In this document: positions 27,363-36,769 of the stretch, one piece after another
Position numbering within the stretch: the first letter of the stretch is position 1
How the letters are laid out: each line of letters opens with the position of its first letter
Origin: Polaromonas sp. AET17H-212
GTDB taxonomy: Bacteria > Pseudomonadota > Gammaproteobacteria > Burkholderiales > Burkholderiaceae_C
Assembly (NCBI RefSeq): GCF_002379085.1
Contig: NZ_NBZW01000026.1
Coordinates: 1-64,000 of the forward strand
DNA: 64,000 bases
Direction of reading: 5' to 3'
Position numbers and translations under genes: made by a program
The notes under the pieces: generated by a model
Database searches by the model: none
Told to the model about the DNA's origin: nothing
What the model saw: only the letters and a program-made list of their open reading frames with translations

Positions 27363-28376
27363 ATGACCCCAGAAAAATTGACTAACTCCGCTGAAATCGA
27401 CTTCAATCCTGAGCTTTTGCCTGAGACGTGGAGGGCTGCGCTCCAGACTGCCATCAAGTGCACCGATGAGGCTGCGATCTGGAAAATCATGAATGCCCAG
27501 CAACTCAACGCGGAAGCGCATGAGGAATTGGTCAACAGCATCAGCCGGCTGCACTACAGGCACAGGAACATCGATGTGTATTGCGAATTGTTCATGATGC
27601 CCGTTATCGTTCCCTCGGAGTGCGAACTCATCAACGAACCTCTCGTCTGGAAATCGGCGCGGGACACTATCAAGTCGGCCCTGAACAACTGGTTCGGGAA
27701 AAAGACCCGGATCGTCATCTTCGAGGGAGTCCTGCCGATGGACTGGATAACCACCTGGCGCCCTCGAGTGATTCGGCAACACCTCCAGAGGCTGGTTCCG
27801 GAGTCATCGAGGCAGGCGACTGAGTTCCCCGCAACGACCATTGAGCTGCCAGAACGGGCCCCTCGCCTCGGGTTCGTCCTTATCGCCTGCCAAAAGCAAG
27901 GGGAGTGGCCGGAGATACCGGAACTGAATTCATTGATGGACAAGCGTCTCAAGGACGTTGTCCGTTCATCTTTGTACTTAGCAGCCTCGCCGGCCGAGGC
28001 AATGGCTCCCTACGCTCCGCACGGTGGCTCGCGAGACTTTGAGGGCGAGCCGTTAGTCCTGGCCCCTGAACGGGTCCAGTTCGCTATTACGGATGGCATC
28101 GTCCTTTGGCTGATGAAACTCCACGCAATGTTCCCGGTTCTCGGATGGACCGTCTCGCAATCCATCGCCGCGTCGGACGTGGTGAAGTTCACCCTCCACT
28201 TGGCTGACTCCGCTGTTCGGCTTACCCAGTTCACGGTTCGGATGCACCAGATTGGCATGCAGGGGTTGAACGACATCACCATTGGCCTGGCAGGAATTGC
28301 TCCAAACATGGAAACGCCAGCTGACATGAGCAAAGACCAGTACCTCGCCATGCAAACACCCTCAGCGGTTGCTTGA
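27363..28376 (+). CDS. uncharacterised plasmid protein
   Basis: 337 residues from ATG 27363. Not recognised. The sequence is soluble, with a mixed composition, RHRNIDVYCELFMMPVIVPS near residue 75 and a long C-terminal stretch from about residue 225 (FAITDGIVLWLMKLHAMFPV) that could be helical and membrane-associating. It is divergent from the RecE-like gene and is followed 77 bases later by the Gp3-like gene. No function is proposed. Confidence 0.6.
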   Translation: MTPEKLTNSAEIDFNPELLPETWRAALQTAIKCTDEAAIWKIMNAQQLNAEAHEELVNSISRLHYRHRNIDVYCELFMMPVIVPSECELINEPLVWKSARDTIKSALNNWFGKKTRIVIFEGVLPMDWITTWRPRVIRQHLQRLVPESSRQATEFPATTIELPERAPRLGFVLIACQKQGEWPEIPELNSLMDKRLKDVVRSSLYLAASPAEAMAPYAPHGGSRDFEGEPLVLAPERVQFAITDGIVLWLMKLHAMFPVLGWTVSQSIAASDVVKFTLHLADSAVRLTQFTVRMHQIGMQGLNDITIGLAGIAPNMETPADMSKDQYLAMQTPSAVA

Positions 28377-28453
28377 CAACGACCCCTTTCATGTTGAGAT
28401 AGTCCCAACTATTCGCAACGCGCGCTCTTGGCGCATTTTTCCTGGAGAGTCAA

Positions 28454-29482
28454 ATGGACATGAAATCACTAAGCATTGGCCCGTTCAACGAGGGGTTCAT
28501 TCGCGTGGCTACGACCAGCGATCCCGCCTCCACCGAAACGAAGTTCACGGGCGAGATCGAAATACTGGCGCGCCACCATACTCGCCTTCCTAGTGAAATC
28601 GACGGCGAGCGCATGCGCCTGGCCAGTCACCCCGCAGGCAAGATGTTGCTTGAACGCGAGGCTGCGAACAAGGCCGCAGGGAAGTTGGTTGAGGTGCCGA
28701 TTCGGATGTTTTTCAACAAAACAGCCAACGCATTGACTGTGAAGTATCAGGCGTTCGACGGGGAAGGTCGGCCGGTCTGTGTCGGTGATGGCTGCAATGC
28801 AAGGCGCACCTCACTTATCGAGGGTAATCAGCCTGTAACTGTGGACGCGCCATGCGCCGGCTCGGAGGATTGCGAGTTTGCTCAGTCCGGGGTTGTTTCT
28901 TGCAGACGCCAAGTCAAGATGCCGGTCCAGATCAAAGGGCAGGCGAACGCGCTCAGCGTCTTCGAGGTTCGAACCTCGTCGTTCAATGCCTACAAGACGC
29001 TCCGTGCCCAGCTGGAGCTCATCGAAAGCCGTTTTGGAGGCCTCCGTCATGTGCCCATCAAGCTCTCGCTCTGGCAAGCCAGCAACGAGGCAAGCTCGTT
29101 CGAGCCATTCGATGTCTTCAAACTCTCCTTGGATGGGAACTCGGAAGTCGAAGTGATGCGACAGGCGAAGAAGGAACGTGACGAAGAAAAAGAATGCGGC
29201 CTCGTTTCCGATCAAGACGCTATTTACGAGAAGCTCCAAAACGGCGATGCCGACAGCAAGCTCTCGCTGGCATTCGACGACTTCAATGAAATTTCAGATT
29301 TTTACGCCCCCGTTGCCATCCCCAAGGCGGAGCGGCGGAAGGGGAGCCAGTCGGTCTCCTCGCCGCTGACTAAGAGGCACGCGCGCAGTTCTGCGCCCCA
29401 CTTAGCCGCCGATTTGATCTCGTCCTCCCTTGCGCAGGCTGGACTCGCACCGGCAGCGGAACAATCAACACCTACTCAATAG
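28454..29482 (+). CDS. Gp3-like protein (recombination directionality factor-type, metal-binding)
   Basis: 342 residues with CTGGAGAG ahead of the ATG. The middle contains a cysteine set, CVGDGCNARR, APCAGSEDCEFAQ and VVSCRRQV, before a beta-rich segment ending VFEVRTSSFNAYKTLRAQLE. This arrangement is typical of phage and plasmid proteins often named hydrolase or metal-binding protein, related to Gp3-like recombination directionality factors. A role in controlling integrase direction is possible but unproven. It leads into a run of four tightly spaced genes. Confidence 0.5.
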   Translation: MDMKSLSIGPFNEGFIRVATTSDPASTETKFTGEIEILARHHTRLPSEIDGERMRLASHPAGKMLLEREAANKAAGKLVEVPIRMFFNKTANALTVKYQAFDGEGRPVCVGDGCNARRTSLIEGNQPVTVDAPCAGSEDCEFAQSGVVSCRRQVKMPVQIKGQANALSVFEVRTSSFNAYKTLRAQLELIESRFGGLRHVPIKLSLWQASNEASSFEPFDVFKLSLDGNSEVEVMRQAKKERDEEKECGLVSDQDAIYEKLQNGDADSKLSLAFDDFNEISDFYAPVAIPKAERRKGSQSVSSPLTKRHARSSAPHLAADLISSSLAQAGLAPAAEQSTPTQ

Positions 29483-29485
29483 ACT

Positions 29486-30469
29486 ATGAGCGACCCAAAC
29501 ATCACGCGCCTAGTAGTGGGCCCGACAATGACACTCGCTATGGGTGTCCCAGTCGGCCAGGCGGTCACGCAAACCGACCTGTCTAAAACCCTACGCTGGA
29601 AGGACGGCCATTGGCAGAATTCCGCAAGCATTATAAAAAAGGCGCGCCAGTTCACCTTCCTGCCTGTGGATGTTCTCGAAATATCGGCGACCAGGCGAGC
29701 GAGTACCTTCCGGCACTTGCGCGCATACGCGCTGCCAGTTGCGGCGGTAGTCATCTTCTTGGGGACGGCGCTGGGCTTCGTCCTCCAGCAGCGCGATAGC
29801 GCGGAAGACATACCGGTAGCGACTTCCATCGCGCCTGCAGAGACACCCGTGGCGGTCAGGTCCGTGGATGCGCCTTACCCCTTGCCAGGCGCCTCGCCAT
29901 CGGCACCGCTTCCGGGTAATAGCCAGTTGGAGGAAGAAAGTAGCGCGCGTGAGCTTGCGCCACCAGTGCCCAGCGCAAAGGGACCGGTGCAGGTACCGTC
30001 TGCCCCGCTGCCCACTGTGACTTCAGCCAAGGCCCCCGCATTGCCCGCCGTGCGACCGACCCAGCAAGCGGCACCAGTCGTCCCATCCCACAAGCAGGCG
30101 CCTGCCGTAGTGCCAAAGGAGGATGCCAAGGACGAAAAGGCCCGTCCTGCAGTGATCTTGGACGCGGATGTTCCATTCGCGAAGGCAAAGCTGCCCGAGG
30201 CGGTCTCGCAGCAAAAGGCCACTGCTCCACCACCGGCCTTAGGGCAGCTACCAAAGCCGCAGGCTTCCACAAGCGGATCTAGCAGCGTAAGCAGCGGCCT
30301 TGTCGCCTTGACTCAGGACGGCAAGTTCGCTCTTTTTACGAATGTGAAGACCCGGCTGCCTGAGAAGTTTGCCGTGGGCGACAGGCTCCCCACGGGCGAA
30401 GTTCTGAAGGCAATCGACAGAGTCAATGGCAAGGTCCAAACGGACGCAAAAGAATACAGGCTGGAATGA
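29486..30469 (+). CDS. single-pass inner-membrane protein with proline-rich periplasmic linker
   Basis: 327 residues. An N-terminal cytoplasmic domain of about 80 residues is followed by one membrane helix (ALPVAAVVIFLGTALGFVL, about 83-101), a 150-residue proline/alanine-rich linker, and a C-terminal domain (LVALTQDGKFALFTN, FAVGDRLPTGEVLKAIDRVN). The layout resembles TonB- or PilP-like spanning proteins, and the C-terminal domain resembles pilus or secretion-system accessory domains. It starts three bases after the previous stop, and its stop overlaps the bactofilin start (ATGA). A cell-envelope role, perhaps in conjugation, is inferred. Confidence 0.6.
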   Translation: MSDPNITRLVVGPTMTLAMGVPVGQAVTQTDLSKTLRWKDGHWQNSASIIKKARQFTFLPVDVLEISATRRASTFRHLRAYALPVAAVVIFLGTALGFVLQQRDSAEDIPVATSIAPAETPVAVRSVDAPYPLPGASPSAPLPGNSQLEEESSARELAPPVPSAKGPVQVPSAPLPTVTSAKAPALPAVRPTQQAAPVVPSHKQAPAVVPKEDAKDEKARPAVILDADVPFAKAKLPEAVSQQKATAPPPALGQLPKPQASTSGSSSVSSGLVALTQDGKFALFTNVKTRLPEKFAVGDRLPTGEVLKAIDRVNGKVQTDAKEYRLE

Positions 30470-30882
30470 ACATGACCGACGAAACCATAATTATCGATCC
30501 CGTTGGGATGAATATCATCAACCGACTTGCACCCGGGAGCAAGTTCATCGGGCAACTGGAAAGCGAAGGCGGACTTCTCATCGAGGGAACTATTGTCGGC
30601 AATGTGCTGGTAAGTGGCGGGCCGCTCGTTCTCATGGAGCATGGAAGCATCACAGGTGATGTGACGTGCGAAGACGATGCCTACCTGTTCGGCAAAATCC
30701 ATCCGGCCGAGGGCAAGGACCACAGCGAACTGATCGCGGGTGGCGCTGTTTTCATGGCGCAAACATTGGAGGCTCGCGCGAACATCACCGCCGGCGCTAT
30801 CAAAACCTATGACGGCGCTCAGGTCGACGGGCGCATCCGCACGGTCCGCCGCGCCAAAGCAAAGCTCCCGGACGCAGGTTGA
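30466..30882 (+). CDS. bactofilin family polymer-forming protein
   Basis: 138 residues. The central part is a run of short beta-strand repeats (FIGQLESEGGLLIEGTIVGN, VLVSGGPLVLMEHGSITGDV) with the regular glycine spacing of the bactofilin right-handed beta-helix. Bactofilins assemble nucleotide-free filaments at the membrane and organise cell-wall enzymes or DNA-segregation factors. The start overlaps the stop of the membrane-protein gene, so the two are probably made together and may interact. A plasmid-borne copy is uncommon. Confidence 0.85.
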   Translation: MNMTDETIIIDPVGMNIINRLAPGSKFIGQLESEGGLLIEGTIVGNVLVSGGPLVLMEHGSITGDVTCEDDAYLFGKIHPAEGKDHSELIAGGAVFMAQTLEARANITAGAIKTYDGAQVDGRIRTVRRAKAKLPDAG

Positions 30883-30887
30883 CGCGC

Positions 30888-31739
30888 ATGAAGAGTGTTG
30901 TGGTCAGCCATCGGTGGATTGCCCAGGTCCTGAAGCAACGCGGAATCCCTGTACCGGACTTGAAGGAATTGGAGGGCGCGGTTGCGCAGTGCACCGAGGA
31001 AATCCGCGCGCGGCTTCTAAACGTCGTAACTCTTATCGAACGAGGGACAGAAGAGGCAGGTGACATCGAATGGGTACGAGTGGCCCTCAAGGCGCCGGGA
31101 CAGAAGGCTCGTAAAGTTTCGCCTGATCTTGAGCAGACGCCTCTCGTGGTGAGTGCGGCGCCGGTTCCGTCCCATGCAACCGAGCCACGGCCTGACCGTC
31201 CCCAGTTTCTGGAAAACGGCCAGCTGGACGACGCGGGAAGCGGCACCGCGGTGCCGGCGAAGCGTGTAAAGCACCACATCTACGCATCAAAAGCCGCGTT
31301 GACCATCGAGCTCGACACGTTGAGACAACAGCCCGGCGAAGAGGATGTGGTGCGTACAGTTCTTATTGAAGCGGCGGTGGCCACCGCTGGTCGCGGGTAT
31401 GACTGGGAGCGGAAGATCCCGTTTCAACTCATGCGCCGTGAGCTGCCGATGGTAGCGGGCGCTCTCCTTGGGCTTCTCGACCGACCCTTGGCTATTGAAA
31501 ATCATGGGCCTGAGCGGAATAAATCGATTTGGATTGAGCAACAAGGCAGCAAGTACTTTGTGAAGATCTCTCAGGGGGCCCGCACGATTGCCCTTCCAGT
31601 CGATTGCTCGGACGCGTATGCCTGGAATGCCATCGTGCTCCAGGCGCTTCAGCACAATGCTCCCTCACTGTCAGGCAGCCTGCAGCTGCGCCTGATTCAC
31701 CGTGTAGCCGAAATGATGAACCACACCCCCACCAAATGA
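30888..31739 (+). CDS. uncharacterised protein in the bactofilin/TraB-like operon
   Basis: 283 residues from ATG 30888 (a TTG at 30879 is also in frame). Not recognised. The N-terminus (VVVSHRWIAQVLKQRGIPVP) looks like a short helical DNA- or protein-binding segment, then a linker, then a compact domain with KKAAL-like helices and RGYDWERKIPFQLMRRELPM. The stop overlaps the next start (ATGA), placing it firmly in the operon. Confidence 0.6.
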   Translation: MKSVVVSHRWIAQVLKQRGIPVPDLKELEGAVAQCTEEIRARLLNVVTLIERGTEEAGDIEWVRVALKAPGQKARKVSPDLEQTPLVVSAAPVPSHATEPRPDRPQFLENGQLDDAGSGTAVPAKRVKHHIYASKAALTIELDTLRQQPGEEDVVRTVLIEAAVATAGRGYDWERKIPFQLMRRELPMVAGALLGLLDRPLAIENHGPERNKSIWIEQQGSKYFVKISQGARTIALPVDCSDAYAWNAIVLQALQHNAPSLSGSLQLRLIHRVAEMMNHTPTK

Positions 31740-32995
31740 AGAAAATCCAACTAGCTGAGCTGGCGCGGCGGTTCCAAGGCCCAGTGCTCGCTGCCGCTGC
31801 CGGGGCCGCGATTGGTTACCTCTCCTGGGGGGAGGGGAGAACGCCCATTCTCGCGGCCCTGCTTCCCGTGGCTGTTGGCATTTCCGGTTCAAGGGCCCGA
31901 GCGTTCGCGCTCTCGATGGGATATGTGCTTGGAACTATGCGAGGACTGCCGGCGTTCGCCGCCGCATGGTTCGACAACAGTCTGATCATCGGATCGATGC
32001 TGTGGCTTCTGGTGGGACTGATCGCGGGCGCCGCATGGTCGCTTGCCTGGACCGCTGCAGAGGTGCCTTGGAGAAAGGCGCTTGCCGTCGCAGTAGCGTG
32101 GGTTGTGACTCTGCTTCCGCCGGTGGCGGCGTCATCGCCTGGGCATGCTGTTGTCGCCTGGGGGTACATCACACCCGGATGGGGGTGGATTGGCGTTGCG
32201 CTGAGCGTCCTTGTCCCTGCGGCCGTCATGGCGGTGGTCACGGCGAAGAGGTGGTCAATGGCCTACGTACGTGGCGCGGCCGTGGGGCTGGCCGGCGTCC
32301 TAGCTGTTGTGTCGCATTTCCACGATGAGATTGAAAACCGGTACGTCAATGACATGGTGGCCGTGAGCACCCGCTGGGGCGCGGCCTCAGATCCATTCGA
32401 GATGCTCGATAGGGTAGAGCGGATGGGGAAAACGACGCGGGCGCTGTCAGAAGAGAATGTCGCGTCAGTGGTCGTATTCCCTGAAAGCATCGTGCAGACC
32501 TATCACCCAACGCTCTATCCCATTCTCAAGGAAATCATCCTCGACGATGCGGCAAAGGCCGGCCAGACGGTGGTTATTGGGGCGGATTTGCCGACCGCTG
32601 ATGGCAATTTCCAGACTGCAGCACTTGCCTTCTACCCCGATGGGAGTAGCGTGACCGCCTTGACGCGCCAACCGGTCCCAATAGCGCTGTGGAAACCTTG
32701 GAATTCGACGGGCAGCTTCCTCACGAACTGGCGGAGCAGCAACATCCTGCCCTTTCGCAGCGGCATCAAAGCGCGAGTGATATTTTGCTTTGAGGAGTAC
32801 ATGCCGATTCTGAGCCTCCTCAATGAGGCCCTTGACGATCACCAGATGGTGATCGTGCTGGCCAATACCTGGGCGTCCAGGAGCGCTGAAACGGCGGCCA
32901 TCCAGTCCCGGCACAGCGAAGGCATGGCTGTCTTGTTCGGGAAGCGACTCATCAAGGCGGAAAATAGGCCGAAAGTCGCCAAGGGTGGAGACTGA
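31736..32995 (+). CDS. TraB-like nitrilase-superfamily membrane protein
   Basis: 419 residues. Five to six hydrophobic helices cover the first 210 residues. A carbon-nitrogen hydrolase domain follows, with VVVFPESIVQTY (catalytic Glu) and ARVIFCFEEYMP (nucleophile Cys). This is the architecture of apolipoprotein N-acyltransferase and of the TraB proteins of Ti-type conjugative plasmids. The usual catalytic lysine just before the VP motif seems to be Arg (TRQPVPIALW), which may change or abolish activity. A role in maturing a conjugation lipoprotein is plausible. Confidence 0.7.
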   Translation: MKKIQLAELARRFQGPVLAAAAGAAIGYLSWGEGRTPILAALLPVAVGISGSRARAFALSMGYVLGTMRGLPAFAAAWFDNSLIIGSMLWLLVGLIAGAAWSLAWTAAEVPWRKALAVAVAWVVTLLPPVAASSPGHAVVAWGYITPGWGWIGVALSVLVPAAVMAVVTAKRWSMAYVRGAAVGLAGVLAVVSHFHDEIENRYVNDMVAVSTRWGAASDPFEMLDRVERMGKTTRALSEENVASVVVFPESIVQTYHPTLYPILKEIILDDAAKAGQTVVIGADLPTADGNFQTAALAFYPDGSSVTALTRQPVPIALWKPWNSTGSFLTNWRSSNILPFRSGIKARVIFCFEEYMPILSLLNEALDDHQMVIVLANTWASRSAETAAIQSRHSEGMAVLFGKRLIKAENRPKVAKGGD

Positions 32996-33052
32996 GAGGC
33001 GGTAGAGTTGTGGCTGTCGAAAGGCTAGTTCAATTCGCGAACCCGAAACAAT

Positions 33053-34144
33053 GTGAGTGAGATCTTTGCAGGCGTCACGGTCAGCGGCGAGACGCGACTG
33101 ATCGGCGAGGTGGCTCAAGGCGCTGCCTGTGCGTGCTTTTGTCGGGTTTGCGGCAGTCCTTTGGTGGCCAAGCAGGGGGAAGTACTCACGTGGCACTTTG
33201 CGCACGTTGCCAGACAGGAAAACCCCGAATGCTATGCCGGCGCGCTAAATCTGATCCGCAGGCTCGCCATTGAGGACATTCTTGGCAAGGCGGTTCTGAA
33301 ACTGCCTGAATGCCACGTCACGATTCGTCGCCCAAGCAGGCTGGGGCATTCTGATGCAAAGCTGGCTTGGCAGCCTGAATTCGAGCGATGGGCGGACTTC
33401 GCGATGGATGCACCGAAGGGGGCCACCGTTGCACGCATTCACCTGGTGGACGGGGAAATAGCTGAGCTTTCCGTAGAAGCCACTGAATCGCCGATGTCCG
33501 CGTTGCCGGTCGCGGTGAGCGACACGGGAATGATCGTTTGCCGGTTCCCGATTCCAGCTCCCCAGCACCTTCGGACGTTCGAAGCGGCGATGGCGCAAAT
33601 TCGCGCTACGGCTGCCTGGCAATGGATCCGCGTGCCGGCAGGCGCAGCACAGGTGAAGCACGCAATTGAGCAACTTGATGCCCAAGATCGCCTTGAGGCG
33701 GCCAGGATCGACAAGCTAGCTCATCAGAGGGCGATCGAGGCGGGCAGCCGGTGGGCGGGCATAGCTAGGCGAAACCGTGCTGGAGAGGCTTTCCTGCGGC
33801 CTCGTCCAGCGTTCGGCCCCCCTCCCACCGGGGGCGGGGCAGAGGATGCTATGCCCGGCCGTTCGCCGGGATGCACGCTGACGTTCTACAGGCTCCCCGA
33901 TTCAAAGTTGTGGGTACGCTACATGCGCTCTGATCGAAGGTATGTGGTCATCCCGTTTCCGGGTCACCAGTGGAACGGTTGGGAAAACGACCTTCCGCCG
34001 GCAGTGGGACGATACGACCCGGAGCTCAAGGCTTTCGTTTTGGATGACGTGTTCCGTGGCATGGAAGCTTTGGCCGCGCTTTCATCGACCGTGAAGTCTG
34101 GCCGAAGCTTGGCGGAGTTCACTTCAGACCCCTTTGAGAACTGA
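33053..34144 (+). CDS. CoiA-like competence/nuclease family protein
   Basis: 363 residues starting at GTG 33053; an ATG two bases earlier runs straight into a stop. The N-terminus has CFCRVCGSPLVAKQGEVLTW and HFAH, the zinc-ribbon plus His motif typical of CoiA-like proteins and related zinc-ribbon restriction-type nucleases. The rest is not conserved in a way I recognise. C-terminal residues 285-345 form a second small domain. Such proteins act on incoming DNA. It sits just upstream of the PRTRC cassette but on its own promoter. Confidence 0.5.
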   Translation: MSEIFAGVTVSGETRLIGEVAQGAACACFCRVCGSPLVAKQGEVLTWHFAHVARQENPECYAGALNLIRRLAIEDILGKAVLKLPECHVTIRRPSRLGHSDAKLAWQPEFERWADFAMDAPKGATVARIHLVDGEIAELSVEATESPMSALPVAVSDTGMIVCRFPIPAPQHLRTFEAAMAQIRATAAWQWIRVPAGAAQVKHAIEQLDAQDRLEAARIDKLAHQRAIEAGSRWAGIARRNRAGEAFLRPRPAFGPPPTGGGAEDAMPGRSPGCTLTFYRLPDSKLWVRYMRSDRRYVVIPFPGHQWNGWENDLPPAVGRYDPELKAFVLDDVFRGMEALAALSSTVKSGRSLAEFTSDPFEN

Positions 34145-34285
34145 GGTGGGCTTCCAGGACTGGCGCGACTCGCGGGCAAGCCACTTTCTGACTGGTCGAG
34201 ATCTGTTGCAGCGCGGCAGATCGGCTGCTAATATGCCTCTGCCTCCTCACTTTGAGGACTCGCGTGCGCAATGCACGCCGCATTT

Positions 34286-34359
34286 CAACCCATACGGGGA
34301 TTCACATCCCCTTGGGATTCGTGGGTCCCCGTTTTTCTTTTCAGAAAGACAAACCCATG
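34286..34359 (+). promoter_or_regulatory. two-hairpin leader of the PRTRC parB-type gene
   Basis: Hairpin 1: GGGGAT (34296-34301), loop TCAC, ATCCCC (34306-34311), framed by CCCA (34289-34292) and TGGG (34313-34316). Hairpin 2: GTGGGT (34321-34326) can pair with ACCCAT (34353-34358), which includes the first two bases of the start codon. The same design recurs before other genes in the window. Confidence 0.7.
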
Positions 34360-36147
34360 ACAGAAGTACTGGAACGGCCAATCGGCCAGGAATCGCCCGT
34401 CGTTCACGATCAGGGCGAGGACGTAAACATCGCTGTTGGCGAACTCGTCTCCGGGTTCAACTACCGTCGCCGCCTCAACGCAGCGAAGGAAGCCTCGTTC
34501 GATGAGGACATCAAACGCAACGGGCAGCTCCAGGGCCTGATCTTCAGGAAGCTCGAAACGGGGGGCCTGCAGATCCTTGCCGGGCATCGCCGTGCAATGT
34601 CGATAAGCCGCGTGTTTGGTCCGGAGTACCGTGTTTTTGGCAAGGCCAAGAAGTACTCCAACGCCGAAGCCATCGCGGTGATGGTCAGCGAAAACTACAA
34701 CCGCGAAGACCCCACCGCCATCGAAGACGCCGAAGCGGCGACCCGCCTCCTCGGTGAAATGAATGGCGACAAGGACGAAACCGCTCGCCGGCTCGGCTGG
34801 AAACGGCCGCTGCTCGATCGCCGACTGGCGATCATGAATGCGACGGACAGTGTGCGTGACGCCTTCATTGAAGAGAAGTTGCACCTTGGCCATGTCGAGA
34901 TTCTTGCTGCCATGCCCCGCGAGGCGCAGGAAAAGGTACTCGTGAAGTTGCTGGCTGCGCCAGTGATGCCAACCGTAGAACAGCTGAAGGCCATGGCCGA
35001 ACAGGTTCTGCTCGGGCTCGAGGCAGCGATCTTCGACAAGGCCGATTGCAATGGCTGCAAGTTCAATACTGGCAACCAGCAGGCCCTGTTCGACACGTCG
35101 TTTTCAGGTACCCGCTGCACAAACGGTGCTTGCTACGGTGAGAAGACCGAGAAGGAACTCGAAACGCGCCGCATGGCGTTGACCGAGACCTACCAGGTCG
35201 TGCGGATTGTCCGCCCAGGGGATAACTTGACGGTCAATCCCTTGCGCGCCGAAGGCAAGCTTGGCGTGGGTGCTGAACAGGCGCTCGCGTGTCGCACCTG
35301 TGCTGACTTTGGTGCCTGCATTTCAGGGGTACCGGACAAGCTGGGTATGAGCTTCAAGGATGTCTGCTTCAACAAGACGTGCCTTGACACCAAGGTCGGC
35401 ATCCGTGCCGCGGCAGAGGAGGCCGCGCGGGAAGCTGCAGCTGCTTCGATCGAGAGCGCCGCAAGCGCTGCAATTGACGCAAGCGCCAAGACGGATCGCG
35501 CGCCGGGAAGCGCTGGTGAAGGCCAGGGTTCCAACGAGGATCGGAAGCAATCGCAGAAGACCAAAACGTCCACCGTGAAGGTCGCTGCTTCTTCTGAGCC
35601 GCGGAACGCAGTGAAGGAATTTCGCGAGAAGATCTGGCGCGGCGTATTCCATCGTGGAGCGTTGAAGTTGTCGGTGGAGAAAAGCCGAGCCTTGTTGCTC
35701 GCGCTGTGTCTCTACCGTCCGTCCACCCTCGACTCGCACGCAGCAGTGGAGGCGATTGAACGCGAAACGGGAATGGGAAGCGTTGGGAAACTTGATGCTT
35801 TCCAACTTACCAGCGAGATCCTGGCCATGGACGTTAAGGCCCTTGGCAGTGCGTTGTTTCAGATTCCAGCGGCGGTCACAACCAGCCTGGAGATCACGGC
35901 GGTTGTCGGATTTCTGAAGGCCTTGGGGATTCAGATCGAGAGCCACTGGAAGATCAACGCAGCGTTTTTTGATCTGCTGACCAAGACCGAAATGGACGCC
36001 GTGTGCATCGAACTCGGGATGGACAAGGCGGTCGGCAAGGAATATGCAAAGCTGAAGAACGGCGGCAAGGCCGACTTCATCAAGGCCATCATGGCGATTG
36101 AAGGTTTCGAGTATGTAGGGAAAATTCCGGCGTTCATGCGCTGGTAA
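34357..36147 (+). CDS. PRTRC system ParB-family protein
   Basis: 596 residues from ATG 34357. It has a ParB/Srx nuclease-like domain (KEASFDEDIKRNGQLQGLIF, LAGHRRAMSISRVFGPEYRV, VSENYNREDPTAIEDAEAA) and a helix-turn-helix. Two cysteine clusters follow, CNGCKFN...CTNGACYG and CRTCADFGAC...CFNKTC, which mark the PRTRC ParB-related family. The C-terminal 200 residues are helical. It is the first gene of the PRTRC cassette and is distinct from the partition ParB at 21931. Its role is unknown; ParB-type CTPase or DNA-binding activity is expected. Confidence 0.92.
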   Translation: MTEVLERPIGQESPVVHDQGEDVNIAVGELVSGFNYRRRLNAAKEASFDEDIKRNGQLQGLIFRKLETGGLQILAGHRRAMSISRVFGPEYRVFGKAKKYSNAEAIAVMVSENYNREDPTAIEDAEAATRLLGEMNGDKDETARRLGWKRPLLDRRLAIMNATDSVRDAFIEEKLHLGHVEILAAMPREAQEKVLVKLLAAPVMPTVEQLKAMAEQVLLGLEAAIFDKADCNGCKFNTGNQQALFDTSFSGTRCTNGACYGEKTEKELETRRMALTETYQVVRIVRPGDNLTVNPLRAEGKLGVGAEQALACRTCADFGACISGVPDKLGMSFKDVCFNKTCLDTKVGIRAAAEEAAREAAAASIESAASAAIDASAKTDRAPGSAGEGQGSNEDRKQSQKTKTSTVKVAASSEPRNAVKEFREKIWRGVFHRGALKLSVEKSRALLLALCLYRPSTLDSHAAVEAIERETGMGSVGKLDAFQLTSEILAMDVKALGSALFQIPAAVTTSLEITAVVGFLKALGIQIESHWKINAAFFDLLTKTEMDAVCIELGMDKAVGKEYAKLKNGGKADFIKAIMAIEGFEYVGKIPAFMRW

Positions 36148-36237
36148 CTGCCCTCGCTTCGTACCAATCACACAAACCTTCGCGGGTGTTCTGCCCGGAG
36201 GGGTAGTTCATCCGCAATTCTTTTCTTAGGATATGCA

Positions 36238-36762
36238 ATGAATCTTTTTCAACAATTGGCCCCTCTGGTTTCGAGCGGGATCGTGATGCGGATGACAGTT
36301 CGCATGCATGGCGACAAGCTGCAGCTGGACATCATCCCCGAGGTCGAGGCAGGCAAAACCGGCATTTCCGTGCCGGCGCAGGCCTTGATCGGGACCGCTG
36401 AAGAACTTGACGCTGGTGTGCCGGGCTTTCTTGCAGCCTACGCACAATCAGCGGCAGACCTCAATGAGCAGATCGCTGTTGCAAATGCCGTTATGGGCAA
36501 GGCGCAGGATGCTGCCAAAGAGGTGGTGAAAGCTGCGGCCTCCAAGGTCAAGCCGACGAGTGCAGCCGGTGCCAAGCCATCTGCAAAAACCAACGAAGTC
36601 AAAACCGACCGCACGGCGGCGGGCTTCCTGGACATGGACGACGACGAGAACGCAGAAGGCGGGGACGAAGCAGAGTCCCCGTCAGCTGCGGAGAAAAGCA
36701 CCCCCGTCGCGCCTGATCTTCCGATCAGCGCAACCGGCGAGACTCCCAACATGTTCATGTGA
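36238..36762 (+). CDS. PRTRC system protein E
   Basis: 174 residues. The N-terminal 85 residues (MNLFQQLAPLVSSGIVMRMT, FLAAYAQSAADLNEQIA) match PRTRC protein E. The rest is an alanine/lysine-rich and acidic low-complexity tail. It begins 90 bases after the ParB-type gene and ends eight bases before protein C. The upstream gap contains a weaker version of the leader hairpin (CGGG TGTTCTG CCCG at about 36182-36196). No biochemical function is known for this family. Confidence 0.88.
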   Translation: MNLFQQLAPLVSSGIVMRMTVRMHGDKLQLDIIPEVEAGKTGISVPAQALIGTAEELDAGVPGFLAAYAQSAADLNEQIAVANAVMGKAQDAAKEVVKAAASKVKPTSAAGAKPSAKTNEVKTDRTAAGFLDMDDDENAEGGDEAESPSAAEKSTPVAPDLPISATGETPNMFM

Positions 36763-36769
36763 GGCGATC

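Noticed and set aside
28380..28456. A further copy of the two-hairpin leader before the Gp3-like gene
   Set aside because: There are small stems (ATAGT/ACTAT and GCGC/GCGC), but the CCC-GGGNA-TNCCC-GGG layout is missing, so it was not counted.
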